From UBA1381 sp964399965 (GTDB lineage: Bacteria; Bacillota; Clostridia; UBA1381): DNA of 36,476 bases. The stretch lies in the NCBI GenBank assembly GCA_964399965.1, contig CAYNRX010000022.1, forward strand, positions 1 to 36,476, given 5' to 3'. Shown here piece by piece: positions 24,248-32,898 of this stretch; position 1 is the stretch's first letter; each line of letters starts with the position of its first letter. The position numbers and the translations under genes are program-made. Under the pieces are notes generated by a model. The model was not told where the DNA came from, ran no database searches, and worked only from the letters and a program-made list of their open reading frames with translations.

Positions 24248-25690
24248 ATGTCAATATTTGCGGAAAAGCTTACACGGATGATGAATGAAAAGAACATTAC
24301 ACCATATCAGCTTGAAAAGCTTGGATTTCTGAAACGTACAACGCTCATCAAATACGCCAACGGCAAGAGCAAGCCGCCGGACACCGCTTCGCTTGAGGAG
24401 CTTATCCGTATGATGGCTCTGGGCATTGAGGAGGCTGAGGAGCTGCGCGAGGCGTATGCCATAACAAAGATCGGCGAGCCTATATATTTCAGACGCAGGC
24501 ATGTTGAGGTTCTTCTTAAGGTGATAAACAACACAACGGTGTACCCGTTCGACTGGCAGCGGCACAGCTCTTTACAGCTAAAGCGCGATATTGAGTGTAT
24601 CAATGGCAAGGTGAATGTGGTAAATCTGCTCAGCGTTGTACTTTCGGCCGAGGCAGAGGAGGATGCTCCGGTGATAAAAGTAATTGCCCAGCCCGAGGGC
24701 AACCGTGAGCTGATGTCTTGTCTTACGACTATTACAAGCACAGATGCTAAGCTGTCAGTTGAGCATATCCTCTGCATAGACAACAGGAGTGCAAACAGCG
24801 ACAACGCGTACAATATCAATATCCTAAAGGAAATAATGCCGCTCATAGTATCGGGCGCGTCATATGCGCCGTACTACTATTATGATGATGTAAAGAGCCA
24901 TATAAACCAATTCAGCAGCTTTCCAAATATCATCATAACGAGAAGATATGCGATGCTTATCTCTTACGATCTTGATAAGGCTGTAATATCGGGCTTCGTC
25001 GATTTTATCAATATGCAGCAATCAATATTTGATGATATGAAAAAGCGTTGCGACAAATACATACAGGCGCTGCTGGGACCGCTCGATATCCTTTCGTATT
25101 ACGAGCAGGTCGTAGACGGCGCTGACAACATCATACCGGATTTTTCGGTGATGCCCGACCCGTGTCTGTTCCCGTTCCTTGACGAGGATATAATGAGGAA
25201 ATACGCAAAGTTTGATTTGCCGCATATAGATGAGGCGGTCGAGCTGCTTATAGACAGGGTAAGGCGTTATCGCGAGGGCATGGAGAAAAAGGTGGAAATA
25301 AGCTTCTGCACAAAGCAGGGGTTCAGAAATTTTATGGAAACTGGTATCATCACGGAGATCCCATCGATATACTATACTCCGTTTGATATGGACGTAAGGC
25401 TTTTGATGGTGGACCGGCTGTACGGGGCTATGAAAAAAGGGATATATAAACTAAAAATATTGGACGACAGGTTCAATATCAAAAACATAAGCTTTGCGTG
25501 CTATAACGAATACAGTATGACCTACTGCTACAATCACCCTGTAAAGGGGATGTTGGCATTCGGCTTCCGCGAGCGCAGCACTGTGACGTCGATATACGAC
25601 TATTTCACAACGCTCGAGGAGCAGCATTTGATACTTAGTGATGAGGAAACGGATAGGTTTGTGTTAGAGATGATGGGTGAGATGGAATAG
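24248..25690 (+). CDS. Large HTH transcriptional regulator with unknown effector domain, 480 aa
   Basis: The N-terminal 65 residues are an XRE-like helix-turn-helix (FAEKLTRMMNEKNITPYQLEKLGFLKRTTLIKYANGKSKPP, then ASLEELIRMMALG). The remaining 400 residues are mixed alpha/beta with no motif that I can name. They have no membrane segment, and many Tyr/Asp/Ile-rich stretches suggest a ligand-sensing or protein-interaction domain. The ATG at 24248 follows GGGGGGAT, whereas the frame is open to an unsupported ATG at 24194. GC content and codon use are between the core and the secreted genes. It lies directly upstream of the secreted hydrolase genes in the same direction, so it may control them (inference). 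Confidence 0.8.
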   Translation: MSIFAEKLTRMMNEKNITPYQLEKLGFLKRTTLIKYANGKSKPPDTASLEELIRMMALGIEEAEELREAYAITKIGEPIYFRRRHVEVLLKVINNTTVYPFDWQRHSSLQLKRDIECINGKVNVVNLLSVVLSAEAEEDAPVIKVIAQPEGNRELMSCLTTITSTDAKLSVEHILCIDNRSANSDNAYNINILKEIMPLIVSGASYAPYYYYDDVKSHINQFSSFPNIIITRRYAMLISYDLDKAVISGFVDFINMQQSIFDDMKKRCDKYIQALLGPLDILSYYEQVVDGADNIIPDFSVMPDPCLFPFLDEDIMRKYAKFDLPHIDEAVELLIDRVRRYREGMEKKVEISFCTKQGFRNFMETGIITEIPSIYYTPFDMDVRLLMVDRLYGAMKKGIYKLKILDDRFNIKNISFACYNEYSMTYCYNHPVKGMLAFGFRERSTVTSIYDYFTTLEEQHLILSDEETDRFVLEMMGEME

Positions 25691-25751
25691 AAACAGCGCA
25701 TAAAAACAAGAAGTATAAAAATAGATAATTGCGAACTCTACAGTGAATTAT

Positions 25752-25791
25752 TAAAAGCGGGGAATGGATAAATACAATATGCTAAAAGCGG
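25752..25791 (+). repeat. Direct repeat TAAAAGCGG upstream of the GH25 gene
   Basis: TAAAAGCGG occurs at 25752-25760 and 25783-25791, 31 bases apart (about three helical turns), within the 204-base gap before the GH25 gene. It may be an activator site. The gap otherwise shows only a weak TATAAT near 25848 and no terminator. Confidence 0.3.
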
Positions 25792-25894
25792 CGATGCTAA
25801 GTTTTGGGGATTGTACTATGCTAACAATTTAAAAAGAAAGGGGATATACTATAATTATCTAAACTTTATGGTAATTACAGTATATAGAATCACA

Positions 25895-28027
25895 ATGAAA
25901 AAATTATTCTTGCTTATGAGTTTTATATTTCTTATTTGTATCCCATATGCAGTAAATGCCGATGGGGTTTTGAAAGAGAACAGTTTCCGTTATAAAAATG
26001 GTATTTCTATTCAAAATGAGCAAAGTACGAATGATGAAGTAACTTTATTTACTTTAGAAAATGGAATAAAAGGAATCGATGTAAGCGCGTTTCAAGGTAC
26101 AGTAGACTGGGAAGCGGTCAAAAATGACGGAGTGAAATTTGCGATACTACGCTGTGGCTTTGGTGATGATGTTGCAGCATATGACGATGCTCAGTGGAAA
26201 CGAAATGCTGATGAATGTACGAGGCTGGGAATACCATTTGGAGCATATTTATATTCTTATGCTGCAAGTCTTGAAGAAGCGAAAAGTGAGGCTGCACATG
26301 CATTACGTCTGCTTGATGGTTATGATCTTTATTATCCTGTTTTTCTTGATTTGGAAGACGACGTTGTGGGAGTTTGTTCAAATGAGTTAATCGGGCAGAT
26401 AGCGGATACGTTTTGTTCAGCGCTGCAAGAAAAAGGGTATATGGTTGGAATTTATGCAAATACAAATTGGTGGGACACAAAACTCACAAGTGAAGTGTTT
26501 CAAGATATCACATGGCATAAGTGGATTGCAGACTGGAGAAGCTATTGCGGCTACGAGGGTGTCCATTCGATGTGGCAGTATACGAGTACTGGCAGTGTTA
26601 GTGGTATAACCGGAAATGTAGATATGAATTACAGCTACCGCCAGTTTGATACCTTAGGTGATATAGACGGAAACGGAGAGATTGACAGTGATGATATTCT
26701 GGTACTGACAAAATTGCTTTCGAAAACTTCTGTTATACAAAAGTGGCTTCTGAAAATCGGAGATTTAAACAGTGATTCTACGGTTGATACAACGGATGTA
26801 TACTTGCTGAACGGCATCGTTGAAAACAACGGTACAATACCCGATACTGATCAGGATTCATATGAGTATCCAAATACATATGTTAATACAGGAAATCTTC
26901 GCAATGATATTATAGGAGTAGCCAAAACTCAGATAGGTTATACTGAGCTTACGAGCAAAGATGGCACGCCGGTTATTGACTCACAAACACCGTATTATAC
27001 AAAGTATGGTGAAGCATATGGCAATCCAAACGGACACTGGTGTGCATATTTTGTGCTTTGGTGTGCAAAGCAGGCAGGAATTCCAACATCTATAATTTGT
27101 CAGTCATCATCATGTGGAAGCTGTAAAACATTTATAAATTGGTTTCAATCAAATCATAGATGGGAAGGGGCCTCTTATACTCCTCAAAGCGGTGATATAA
27201 TATTCTTTGACTGGGAAACAGACGGCAGTGCAGACCATGTTGGAATAGTTAAAAGTGTCAGCGGTGATATAATTTATACTATTGAAGGTAACACCGGTGG
27301 TGTAAATGGATATATTGTTATGGAACGGGACAGAAATAGTTCGGTCTTTGGTTATGGTGTGCCTGATTATGAATCAATTGAAAAAATAAACGGTTACGCA
27401 AACCAAACACACACGGCATATATGTTGCCGGACTCAAATTCACAAACTGTATGGGAAATATGGAAAAATGATGAGTTGCAAGTTCTCTGTAAGGACGGTG
27501 ATTATTATTTAGTGTTATATCCGTTTGCGTATACAGGTAAGTTCGTAGCCGCATATGTTCCGGTTAATGCAGTTGATTTAAATAAAACTGTGCCATCAGC
27601 CGAAGAATATTATAATATTTTTATTGATGGAATAATCAAAAATGATACATATGTATATCATAACGCATCAACTGATGATATTACGGGCAGTTCGGGAAAT
27701 CAAAAGCTTCGGGCAACACTTAATGAAGGAGATACTGTTGAGGTACTATTTGCGGATAGAGATTTTCTGTTCATAAAAACCGATAGCATAACAGGATATG
27801 TTTCAAAAGAAGATGTAACGCTTAACAGTATAAGTAGCATCAGCGGGGATGTAAACGGTGACGGAGTCGCGGATGCAGGTGATGCAGGTATGATTGTAAG
27901 GTATGATACTGGACTTATAAATCTTACTGAAGAACAGCTTAACAATGCAGATATAAATGGTGATGGATTTGTTAATGCAGGTGATGCGGGGTTGATTTTA
28001 AGAAAAGATGTGGGATTAATCAAGTAA
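25895..28027 (+). CDS. Secreted GH25 muramidase - dockerin - CHAP-like - dockerin protein, 710 aa
   Basis: An exported peptidoglycan hydrolase. A signal peptide (MKKLFLLMSF...VNA) is followed by a GH25 lysozyme domain (about 58-250) with KGIDVSAFQG and the catalytic FLDLEDD. A first dockerin-like pair of Ca-binding loops (about 253-308) has DIDGNGEIDSDD and DLNSDSTVDTTD. A CHAP/amidase-like domain (about 337-480) has HWCAYFVLWC and DHVGIVKS, and SH3-like segments follow. A second dockerin ends the protein (about 651-710): DVNGDGVADAGD and DINGDGFVNAGD. It should cut both glycan (muramidase) and peptide bonds and dock onto a cohesin. No good ribosome-binding site precedes the ATG at 25895. The frame extends upstream to a TTG at 25811, but the signal peptide fixes the likely start. 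AT-rich composition suggests acquisition. Confidence 0.88.
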   Translation: MKKLFLLMSFIFLICIPYAVNADGVLKENSFRYKNGISIQNEQSTNDEVTLFTLENGIKGIDVSAFQGTVDWEAVKNDGVKFAILRCGFGDDVAAYDDAQWKRNADECTRLGIPFGAYLYSYAASLEEAKSEAAHALRLLDGYDLYYPVFLDLEDDVVGVCSNELIGQIADTFCSALQEKGYMVGIYANTNWWDTKLTSEVFQDITWHKWIADWRSYCGYEGVHSMWQYTSTGSVSGITGNVDMNYSYRQFDTLGDIDGNGEIDSDDILVLTKLLSKTSVIQKWLLKIGDLNSDSTVDTTDVYLLNGIVENNGTIPDTDQDSYEYPNTYVNTGNLRNDIIGVAKTQIGYTELTSKDGTPVIDSQTPYYTKYGEAYGNPNGHWCAYFVLWCAKQAGIPTSIICQSSSCGSCKTFINWFQSNHRWEGASYTPQSGDIIFFDWETDGSADHVGIVKSVSGDIIYTIEGNTGGVNGYIVMERDRNSSVFGYGVPDYESIEKINGYANQTHTAYMLPDSNSQTVWEIWKNDELQVLCKDGDYYLVLYPFAYTGKFVAAYVPVNAVDLNKTVPSAEEYYNIFIDGIIKNDTYVYHNASTDDITGSSGNQKLRATLNEGDTVEVLFADRDFLFIKTDSITGYVSKEDVTLNSISSISGDVNGDGVADAGDAGMIVRYDTGLINLTEEQLNNADINGDGFVNAGDAGLILRKDVGLIK

Positions 28028-28040
28028 GGAGTATAACAAT

Positions 28041-30602
28041 ATGAGAAAAAAACTTGTATCATTATTTATTATTATATGCACTTTTTGTGTTTTCCAGACA
28101 GCAGGTTATGCGGGTAATACACCTAATTTGAATGACTCAGCTTATAGTAGAAGAAATGTTTTTGCACAGAATGGATTTGGTGGGCAATGCACTGCATTCT
28201 GCTACGGCAGAGCGTTAGAAAAGTTAAATATCAGTCTTCCGTTTAGACGTGATGCCTATACATGGTGGACAACAAACACTACTTATTCAACAGGTAGCAC
28301 TCCCAGAAATAATTCTATTGCAGTTTGGAGCGGAAATGGTACAGGGCATGTTGCTTTTGTAGAAGAAGTAGTCGGCTCTGTAGTATATTTTAATGAAGCA
28401 AATTGGAACACGTTCAAAGATACCAAGTGGGGTGGTGGATATGATGGATATGTCAAAACCCTTACAGTAGACAATATGCATAACAGGGACAATTTTAAAT
28501 TGGCAGGATATATATATTTAGAGGATGACCTTGATATGTCAAAATGGCGCGTAACCGCAACAGAGGGTATAAACATACGCAGTGGTGCAGGAACGGGATA
28601 CAGCAAAGTTGGAGCTTTAGCATATAATACATATTTTTACATAACAGAAAGAAAACAGTCAGACGGATATATTTGGGGAAAAACCGATTCAGGCTGGGTA
28701 GCGCTTACTTATGCAGAACATGTAAGCGGACCAGTTCCGGATCTTCAGACAGATGCAATAGAACCTATACATAAAGATAGCATTCCACATGTAAGAAATG
28801 GATACTGTACTATTAAAAACGTGTCTTCGGGTAAATTCATGAATGTATACGCCGGAAACGATGCGAATTATACCTCTGTGTGTATGTGGGCGTATGATGA
28901 CAGCACAGATCAGCATTTCAGGCTGGAGCATAAAGGTGATGGAAAATATAAGATGTACGCTTACTGTTCAAGCCGGGGAACAAACCGAGTTGTTGATATT
29001 AATCGCGGGACGGATGACGCGGCGGAAGGTGATAAAGTTCAGCTCTGGACTCCTGATGATGATATATCTCAGCTATATTATCTGTGGCCGGTGGGGGATG
29101 ATGAATACGTATTTGAATTAGCATCGAAACCCGGATATGTAATAGCACCTAACGGAAGCGGCGAGGCTGCTGCTGACGGATCACAGTTAACACTTCAGCG
29201 GTACAGCGGAGCAGCGCATCAAAAATGGAAGTTCTGCGACAACAACGGTGACGTAAGAGTTACTAACATAACCTATGCACCTGGATATTATACAGTCAAT
29301 ACTGGGGGAACTCGACTCGTGAGAAGAAACGCTCCGGGTCCTTATGCAGACGTACTTAGCGGGAATGATATAAATAATGGTGAAACAGTATACGTTTCTC
29401 AGGTGAATGATTTTTGGGGATATACTGAATTCAACGGCGTAGGCGGATGGATTTGCCTTGATTATACAAAATCAACAGTTGTACTTGATTCAATATCAAT
29501 TTCATCTCTGCCTGACAAAACCTCTTATTTTGTAGGTGAGCAGTTTGATTCTCTGGGACTTAAAATATCAGCCAACTATAGTAACGGACAATCAGAGGAA
29601 CTGACAACAGGATTTACAACATCAGTTGATTTCAGCACGGCCGGTACTAAGAACGTTACTGTTTCTTATAAAGGAAAAACTACTTCTTTTTCTGTTAATG
29701 TAGAGAATATTGCAGTGAGTGAATTGGCTATACAAGAAACCACTATAAAAAAGACTTACAATGTAGGAGAAGTGCTTGACACAACAGGATTAAGCCTTAT
29801 AGCAGTATATAATAACGGAGAAACTGTCTTGATAGATTCAGGATTCTCTGCTAGCTATGACTTTTCAACTCCCGGAACAAAAACAGTGACCATATCTTAC
29901 GGAGGCAAAAGTACAAGTTATAATGTTATCGTAGAAGAAGAAACACCTCTTAAAACGGCAGATATTACAATATCCTCTGCAGAGTGTGAATCGGGAAATA
30001 ATGCAGTCATATATGTATCGCTAACAGGAAATGATATATACGATGGCAATATGACAATTCAATTTGACTCATCAAAGCTAACGATTAATGATGTTCAGAT
30101 TTGTGATTCGTTAAAAGACAGAACCGTAGCCGTTAACAACGAGTATGCGAATGACAAAATAAGAATTTCATTTTCGGGAACGAGCGTTATGCCAAGTAAC
30201 TGTGATATATTGAGATTAGAGTTTTCTGCGCTGAACGACGCTGAAGGATACGCCTATATATCAATAGCAGAGGCTAAATTATATGATATGTATGCAAACG
30301 CAATTTCAACAAACGTCATCAATGGTTCGGTTGATATTTACGAAGCTGTTGAACATGTTGAGGTTACCAACTTACAATCAGAGATATCAAATAGAATGAA
30401 GATGGTAACAGCTAACGTAAGCGATGACAATGTCATATGTTATCTGGCTGCCTATGACATGAACGGTAATTTTGTTGAATGCGATGTTCAGCAGCCGGAA
30501 AATGGAAGGATACAGTTGTCTGTAAAAGATGGCTATCATACAAAATTTATGGTATGGAGCAAGACTATGAGACCTCTTATAAATGTAAAAACTATTTATT
30601 AA
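28041..30602 (+). CDS. Secreted CHAP - SH3 - ricin - Ig-like - cohesin protein, 853 aa
   Basis: Exported (signal peptide of about 24 residues ending in GYA). The N-terminal CHAP amidase has GGQCTAFC (Cys50), TGHVAFVEE (His102) and VYFNEANW. A bacterial SH3 domain (about 170-230) contains GINIRSGAGTGYSKVG. A ricin-type lectin region (about 248-410) includes QHFRLEHKGDGKYKMYAY and QLTLQRYSGAAHQKWKF. A second SH3-like domain precedes two Ig-like repeats (about 483-633), each with YxVGExxDxxGL and ending in DFSTxGTK. A cohesin-like beta domain follows (about 638-765): MTIQFDSSKLTINDVQI, IRISFSGTS, ILRLEFSALN, VINGSVDI. The tail (FMVWSKTMRPLI) resembles C-termini of clostridial surface proteins. 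It starts 13 bases after the dockerin protein in the same operon, with AGGAG upstream. Confidence 0.85.
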   Translation: MRKKLVSLFIIICTFCVFQTAGYAGNTPNLNDSAYSRRNVFAQNGFGGQCTAFCYGRALEKLNISLPFRRDAYTWWTTNTTYSTGSTPRNNSIAVWSGNGTGHVAFVEEVVGSVVYFNEANWNTFKDTKWGGGYDGYVKTLTVDNMHNRDNFKLAGYIYLEDDLDMSKWRVTATEGINIRSGAGTGYSKVGALAYNTYFYITERKQSDGYIWGKTDSGWVALTYAEHVSGPVPDLQTDAIEPIHKDSIPHVRNGYCTIKNVSSGKFMNVYAGNDANYTSVCMWAYDDSTDQHFRLEHKGDGKYKMYAYCSSRGTNRVVDINRGTDDAAEGDKVQLWTPDDDISQLYYLWPVGDDEYVFELASKPGYVIAPNGSGEAAADGSQLTLQRYSGAAHQKWKFCDNNGDVRVTNITYAPGYYTVNTGGTRLVRRNAPGPYADVLSGNDINNGETVYVSQVNDFWGYTEFNGVGGWICLDYTKSTVVLDSISISSLPDKTSYFVGEQFDSLGLKISANYSNGQSEELTTGFTTSVDFSTAGTKNVTVSYKGKTTSFSVNVENIAVSELAIQETTIKKTYNVGEVLDTTGLSLIAVYNNGETVLIDSGFSASYDFSTPGTKTVTISYGGKSTSYNVIVEEETPLKTADITISSAECESGNNAVIYVSLTGNDIYDGNMTIQFDSSKLTINDVQICDSLKDRTVAVNNEYANDKIRISFSGTSVMPSNCDILRLEFSALNDAEGYAYISIAEAKLYDMYANAISTNVINGSVDIYEAVEHVEVTNLQSEISNRMKMVTANVSDDNVICYLAAYDMNGNFVECDVQQPENGRIQLSVKDGYHTKFMVWSKTMRPLINVKTIY

Positions 30603-30790
30603 CAGAAACTGGAAAATTATATTTGGCACAATTATGATATATGTTAATAAGATGATAAATAGGAAGCATTGATAGTCTATCGTATAATTTTTGCAATACA
30701 TATAGAATAGTCTTTAAATCCATACAAAGTTTTACAATCGCAGTACAAGAGAGATAGGCTGATATGAAAAAAATATTAAGGAGATCATCT
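30603..30790 (+). other. 188-base gap in the secreted-protein run
   Basis: An AT-rich gap holding a small palindrome GATAGTCTATC near 30674. No terminator hairpin and no convincing promoter is visible; the TTGCAA near 30693 has only a poor -10 partner. The four secreted genes may therefore be one transcript or two. Confidence 0.4.
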
Positions 30791-32884
30791 ATGAAAAAAT
30801 TAGTGTTAAATTTATTAAGGTTAAGTGTTTTATGTAGTATACTTGCAATACCTGTTGCAGCTGAAGCGTATGAATTTGAAAGTGACGATATAATACCTAT
30901 TGATTGTTTTGACCAAGGGGACGGGGAAACTTTAGAGCAATGGTTTATGTGGCTGCCTATGGATACATATAATAAGAAAACGTATCATGATCAGCTCAGT
31001 ACAAATTTTGCACAAACATTCCATGAATTGATTGTTCCGTTTGATGTTGGAATGGTATCAGAAGCTGAAACCCAGAAAATAGTCGAAGAACATAATTTAC
31101 CCAACGGATTATGCAAAGTGTTCTATCTGAATGAAATTCAACAGACTTTTAATGCTACATACAATACAGACATTGATATGGCATCTTTAGATGGATTGAC
31201 AATATATGGAAACGAAATGGTAAAAATTATAAATGAATATTTTATAGTCATACAGTCTCCACACGGCATAATGTCTAATCCGAATCCAAAAGGCGGTAAC
31301 CGATTAAATTCGAACAGTGAATATTGGATATGGTATTATCAGGATGAGTGGAATACAACTGATTTGATATATACTATTGTTTCATACAAATCTGTTGCAG
31401 GATATGACCTTTGCAGCATTGATTATATTGGATTTGAACCGCCGTCAGATGAGATTATAAGCGAATATAAAAATCAAAGTTTTACACAAGCCGACTGGGA
31501 AACAGGAGAGTATGAAGAAATTTTTACAGTAGGTGATTACATATATTATGCCGGACCGTATTACTTGGAAAATGGAGAAATAGATGGAATTTATGGGTTG
31601 CGCATGTATAATACAAAAACAAGAGAAGATATTGCTATAATAAATCGTCTATGCAGGTTTGATGTGATAGGTGATAGAATTTTTGTTATAGGAGGTGATG
31701 TTTCATCCGGATTTTGGTCCAGAATATTGGTCGTTTTTAATGTTGGAAGTGACACAGGCACAAGAGTTGCATCTGGAATAGACATGGATTTTTCGATGAC
31801 AGACACTCCATATTCGATATATAATGGTAGAATATATATAGGACATCAGACAGACATGGAGCATTATGAAATTATAAGCTTCAATCTTGAGGGACAAGAC
31901 GTTCGAGTGGAAGTTCCGCCTGTTGAAACAAGTACGCCGCATAGCTATATATATGAAGATAATGCAATCATCGATAATGTTATATATTATTATCAGTACG
32001 CTACATATGACAAAATCACTGTACTTCTGAACAATAACGAAATAGAATTTGACCAGCCGCCTATTATTCACAATGACCGAACGCTTGTACCGGTGCGCGC
32101 TATATTTGAGGCTTTGGGAGCAACGGTAGCATGGGATGGAACGACAAATATGGTGACTGCTGAGAGAAATGGAACTACAATAAAAATTATTATAGGTGAC
32201 AGTTATATGTATAAAAACGGAGAATCAATTTACCTTGATGTTCCGGCGATGATAGTAAATGAACGTACACTTGTTCCTGTACGAGCAATATCGGAAGCTG
32301 TTGGATGCATTGTTGATTGGGATGGAGATAATAAGCAAGTTATCATTCGCACTGATAATAATTATTATGAGAATAATGCGAGTGATTTTGCCAATGTGTT
32401 GGCGGAAGGTGAATATCTCGAATTGGGAACGCATCCACTTTCAAAAACACCATTAAATTGGATTGTACTATATGTAGAAGGTGATGAAGCTCTGTTGCTT
32501 GCAGATACAACATACTGTGCATTGGGGTTTGGATGCGATTATAGCTCAGTAGACAGCTATTTAAATTTAATTTATAAAGAAGCCTTTAATGACACAGAAC
32601 GAGCGCGCATAAAAAGCACATTTATAAGCGATTTAAACAGCGAAGAAAAGCTGTTTGTCTTGTCAGCTGATGAATATGAAGAATATGCGTGGTGGACTGA
32701 TTACATCAACTATGTCTTAAGATATAAAGACAACAACACACTCTATATTGATAACAATGGAATATCTGATATGCATATTTCTGATTGGCTTTATGTAAGA
32801 CCTGCGTGTTATATTGATTTGTCAAATATCACATCATATTCAGGTGATGGTGATATTTACTCAGCATATCAGATTCAGTGGTGA
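30791..32884 (+). CDS. Secreted protein with copper-amine-oxidase-N and DUF6273-like domains, 697 aa
   Basis: Exported (signal peptide MKKLVLNLLRL...AEA). The first 400 residues are beta-rich and Tyr/Asp-rich, with Kelch/propeller-like repeats (for example VGDYIYYAGPYY) but no catalytic motif. A Cu_amine_oxidN1-type domain follows (about 406-520), with RTLVPVRAIFEALGATVAWDG and, a repeat later, RTLVPVRAISEAVGCIVDWDG. This non-enzymatic fold is common on clostridial surface proteins. The C-terminus resembles DUF6273 (WIVLYVEGDEALLL, AFNDTERARI, WLYVRPACYIDL), often found in secreted Firmicutes proteins. The ATG at 30791 has AAGGAG 7 bases upstream and begins the signal peptide. An in-frame ATG at 30764 is less likely. 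Very AT-rich. Confidence 0.8.
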   Translation: MKKLVLNLLRLSVLCSILAIPVAAEAYEFESDDIIPIDCFDQGDGETLEQWFMWLPMDTYNKKTYHDQLSTNFAQTFHELIVPFDVGMVSEAETQKIVEEHNLPNGLCKVFYLNEIQQTFNATYNTDIDMASLDGLTIYGNEMVKIINEYFIVIQSPHGIMSNPNPKGGNRLNSNSEYWIWYYQDEWNTTDLIYTIVSYKSVAGYDLCSIDYIGFEPPSDEIISEYKNQSFTQADWETGEYEEIFTVGDYIYYAGPYYLENGEIDGIYGLRMYNTKTREDIAIINRLCRFDVIGDRIFVIGGDVSSGFWSRILVVFNVGSDTGTRVASGIDMDFSMTDTPYSIYNGRIYIGHQTDMEHYEIISFNLEGQDVRVEVPPVETSTPHSYIYEDNAIIDNVIYYYQYATYDKITVLLNNNEIEFDQPPIIHNDRTLVPVRAIFEALGATVAWDGTTNMVTAERNGTTIKIIIGDSYMYKNGESIYLDVPAMIVNERTLVPVRAISEAVGCIVDWDGDNKQVIIRTDNNYYENNASDFANVLAEGEYLELGTHPLSKTPLNWIVLYVEGDEALLLADTTYCALGFGCDYSSVDSYLNLIYKEAFNDTERARIKSTFISDLNSEEKLFVLSADEYEEYAWWTDYINYVLRYKDNNTLYIDNNGISDMHISDWLYVRPACYIDLSNITSYSGDGDIYSAYQIQW

Positions 32885-32898
32885 AATGGAGGGGTATC

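Noticed and set aside
30764..30790. Upstream ATG for the 697-aa secreted protein
   Set aside because: The ATG at 30791 has a better-placed AAGGAG and begins a proper signal peptide; the extra nine codons would put basic residues before it.
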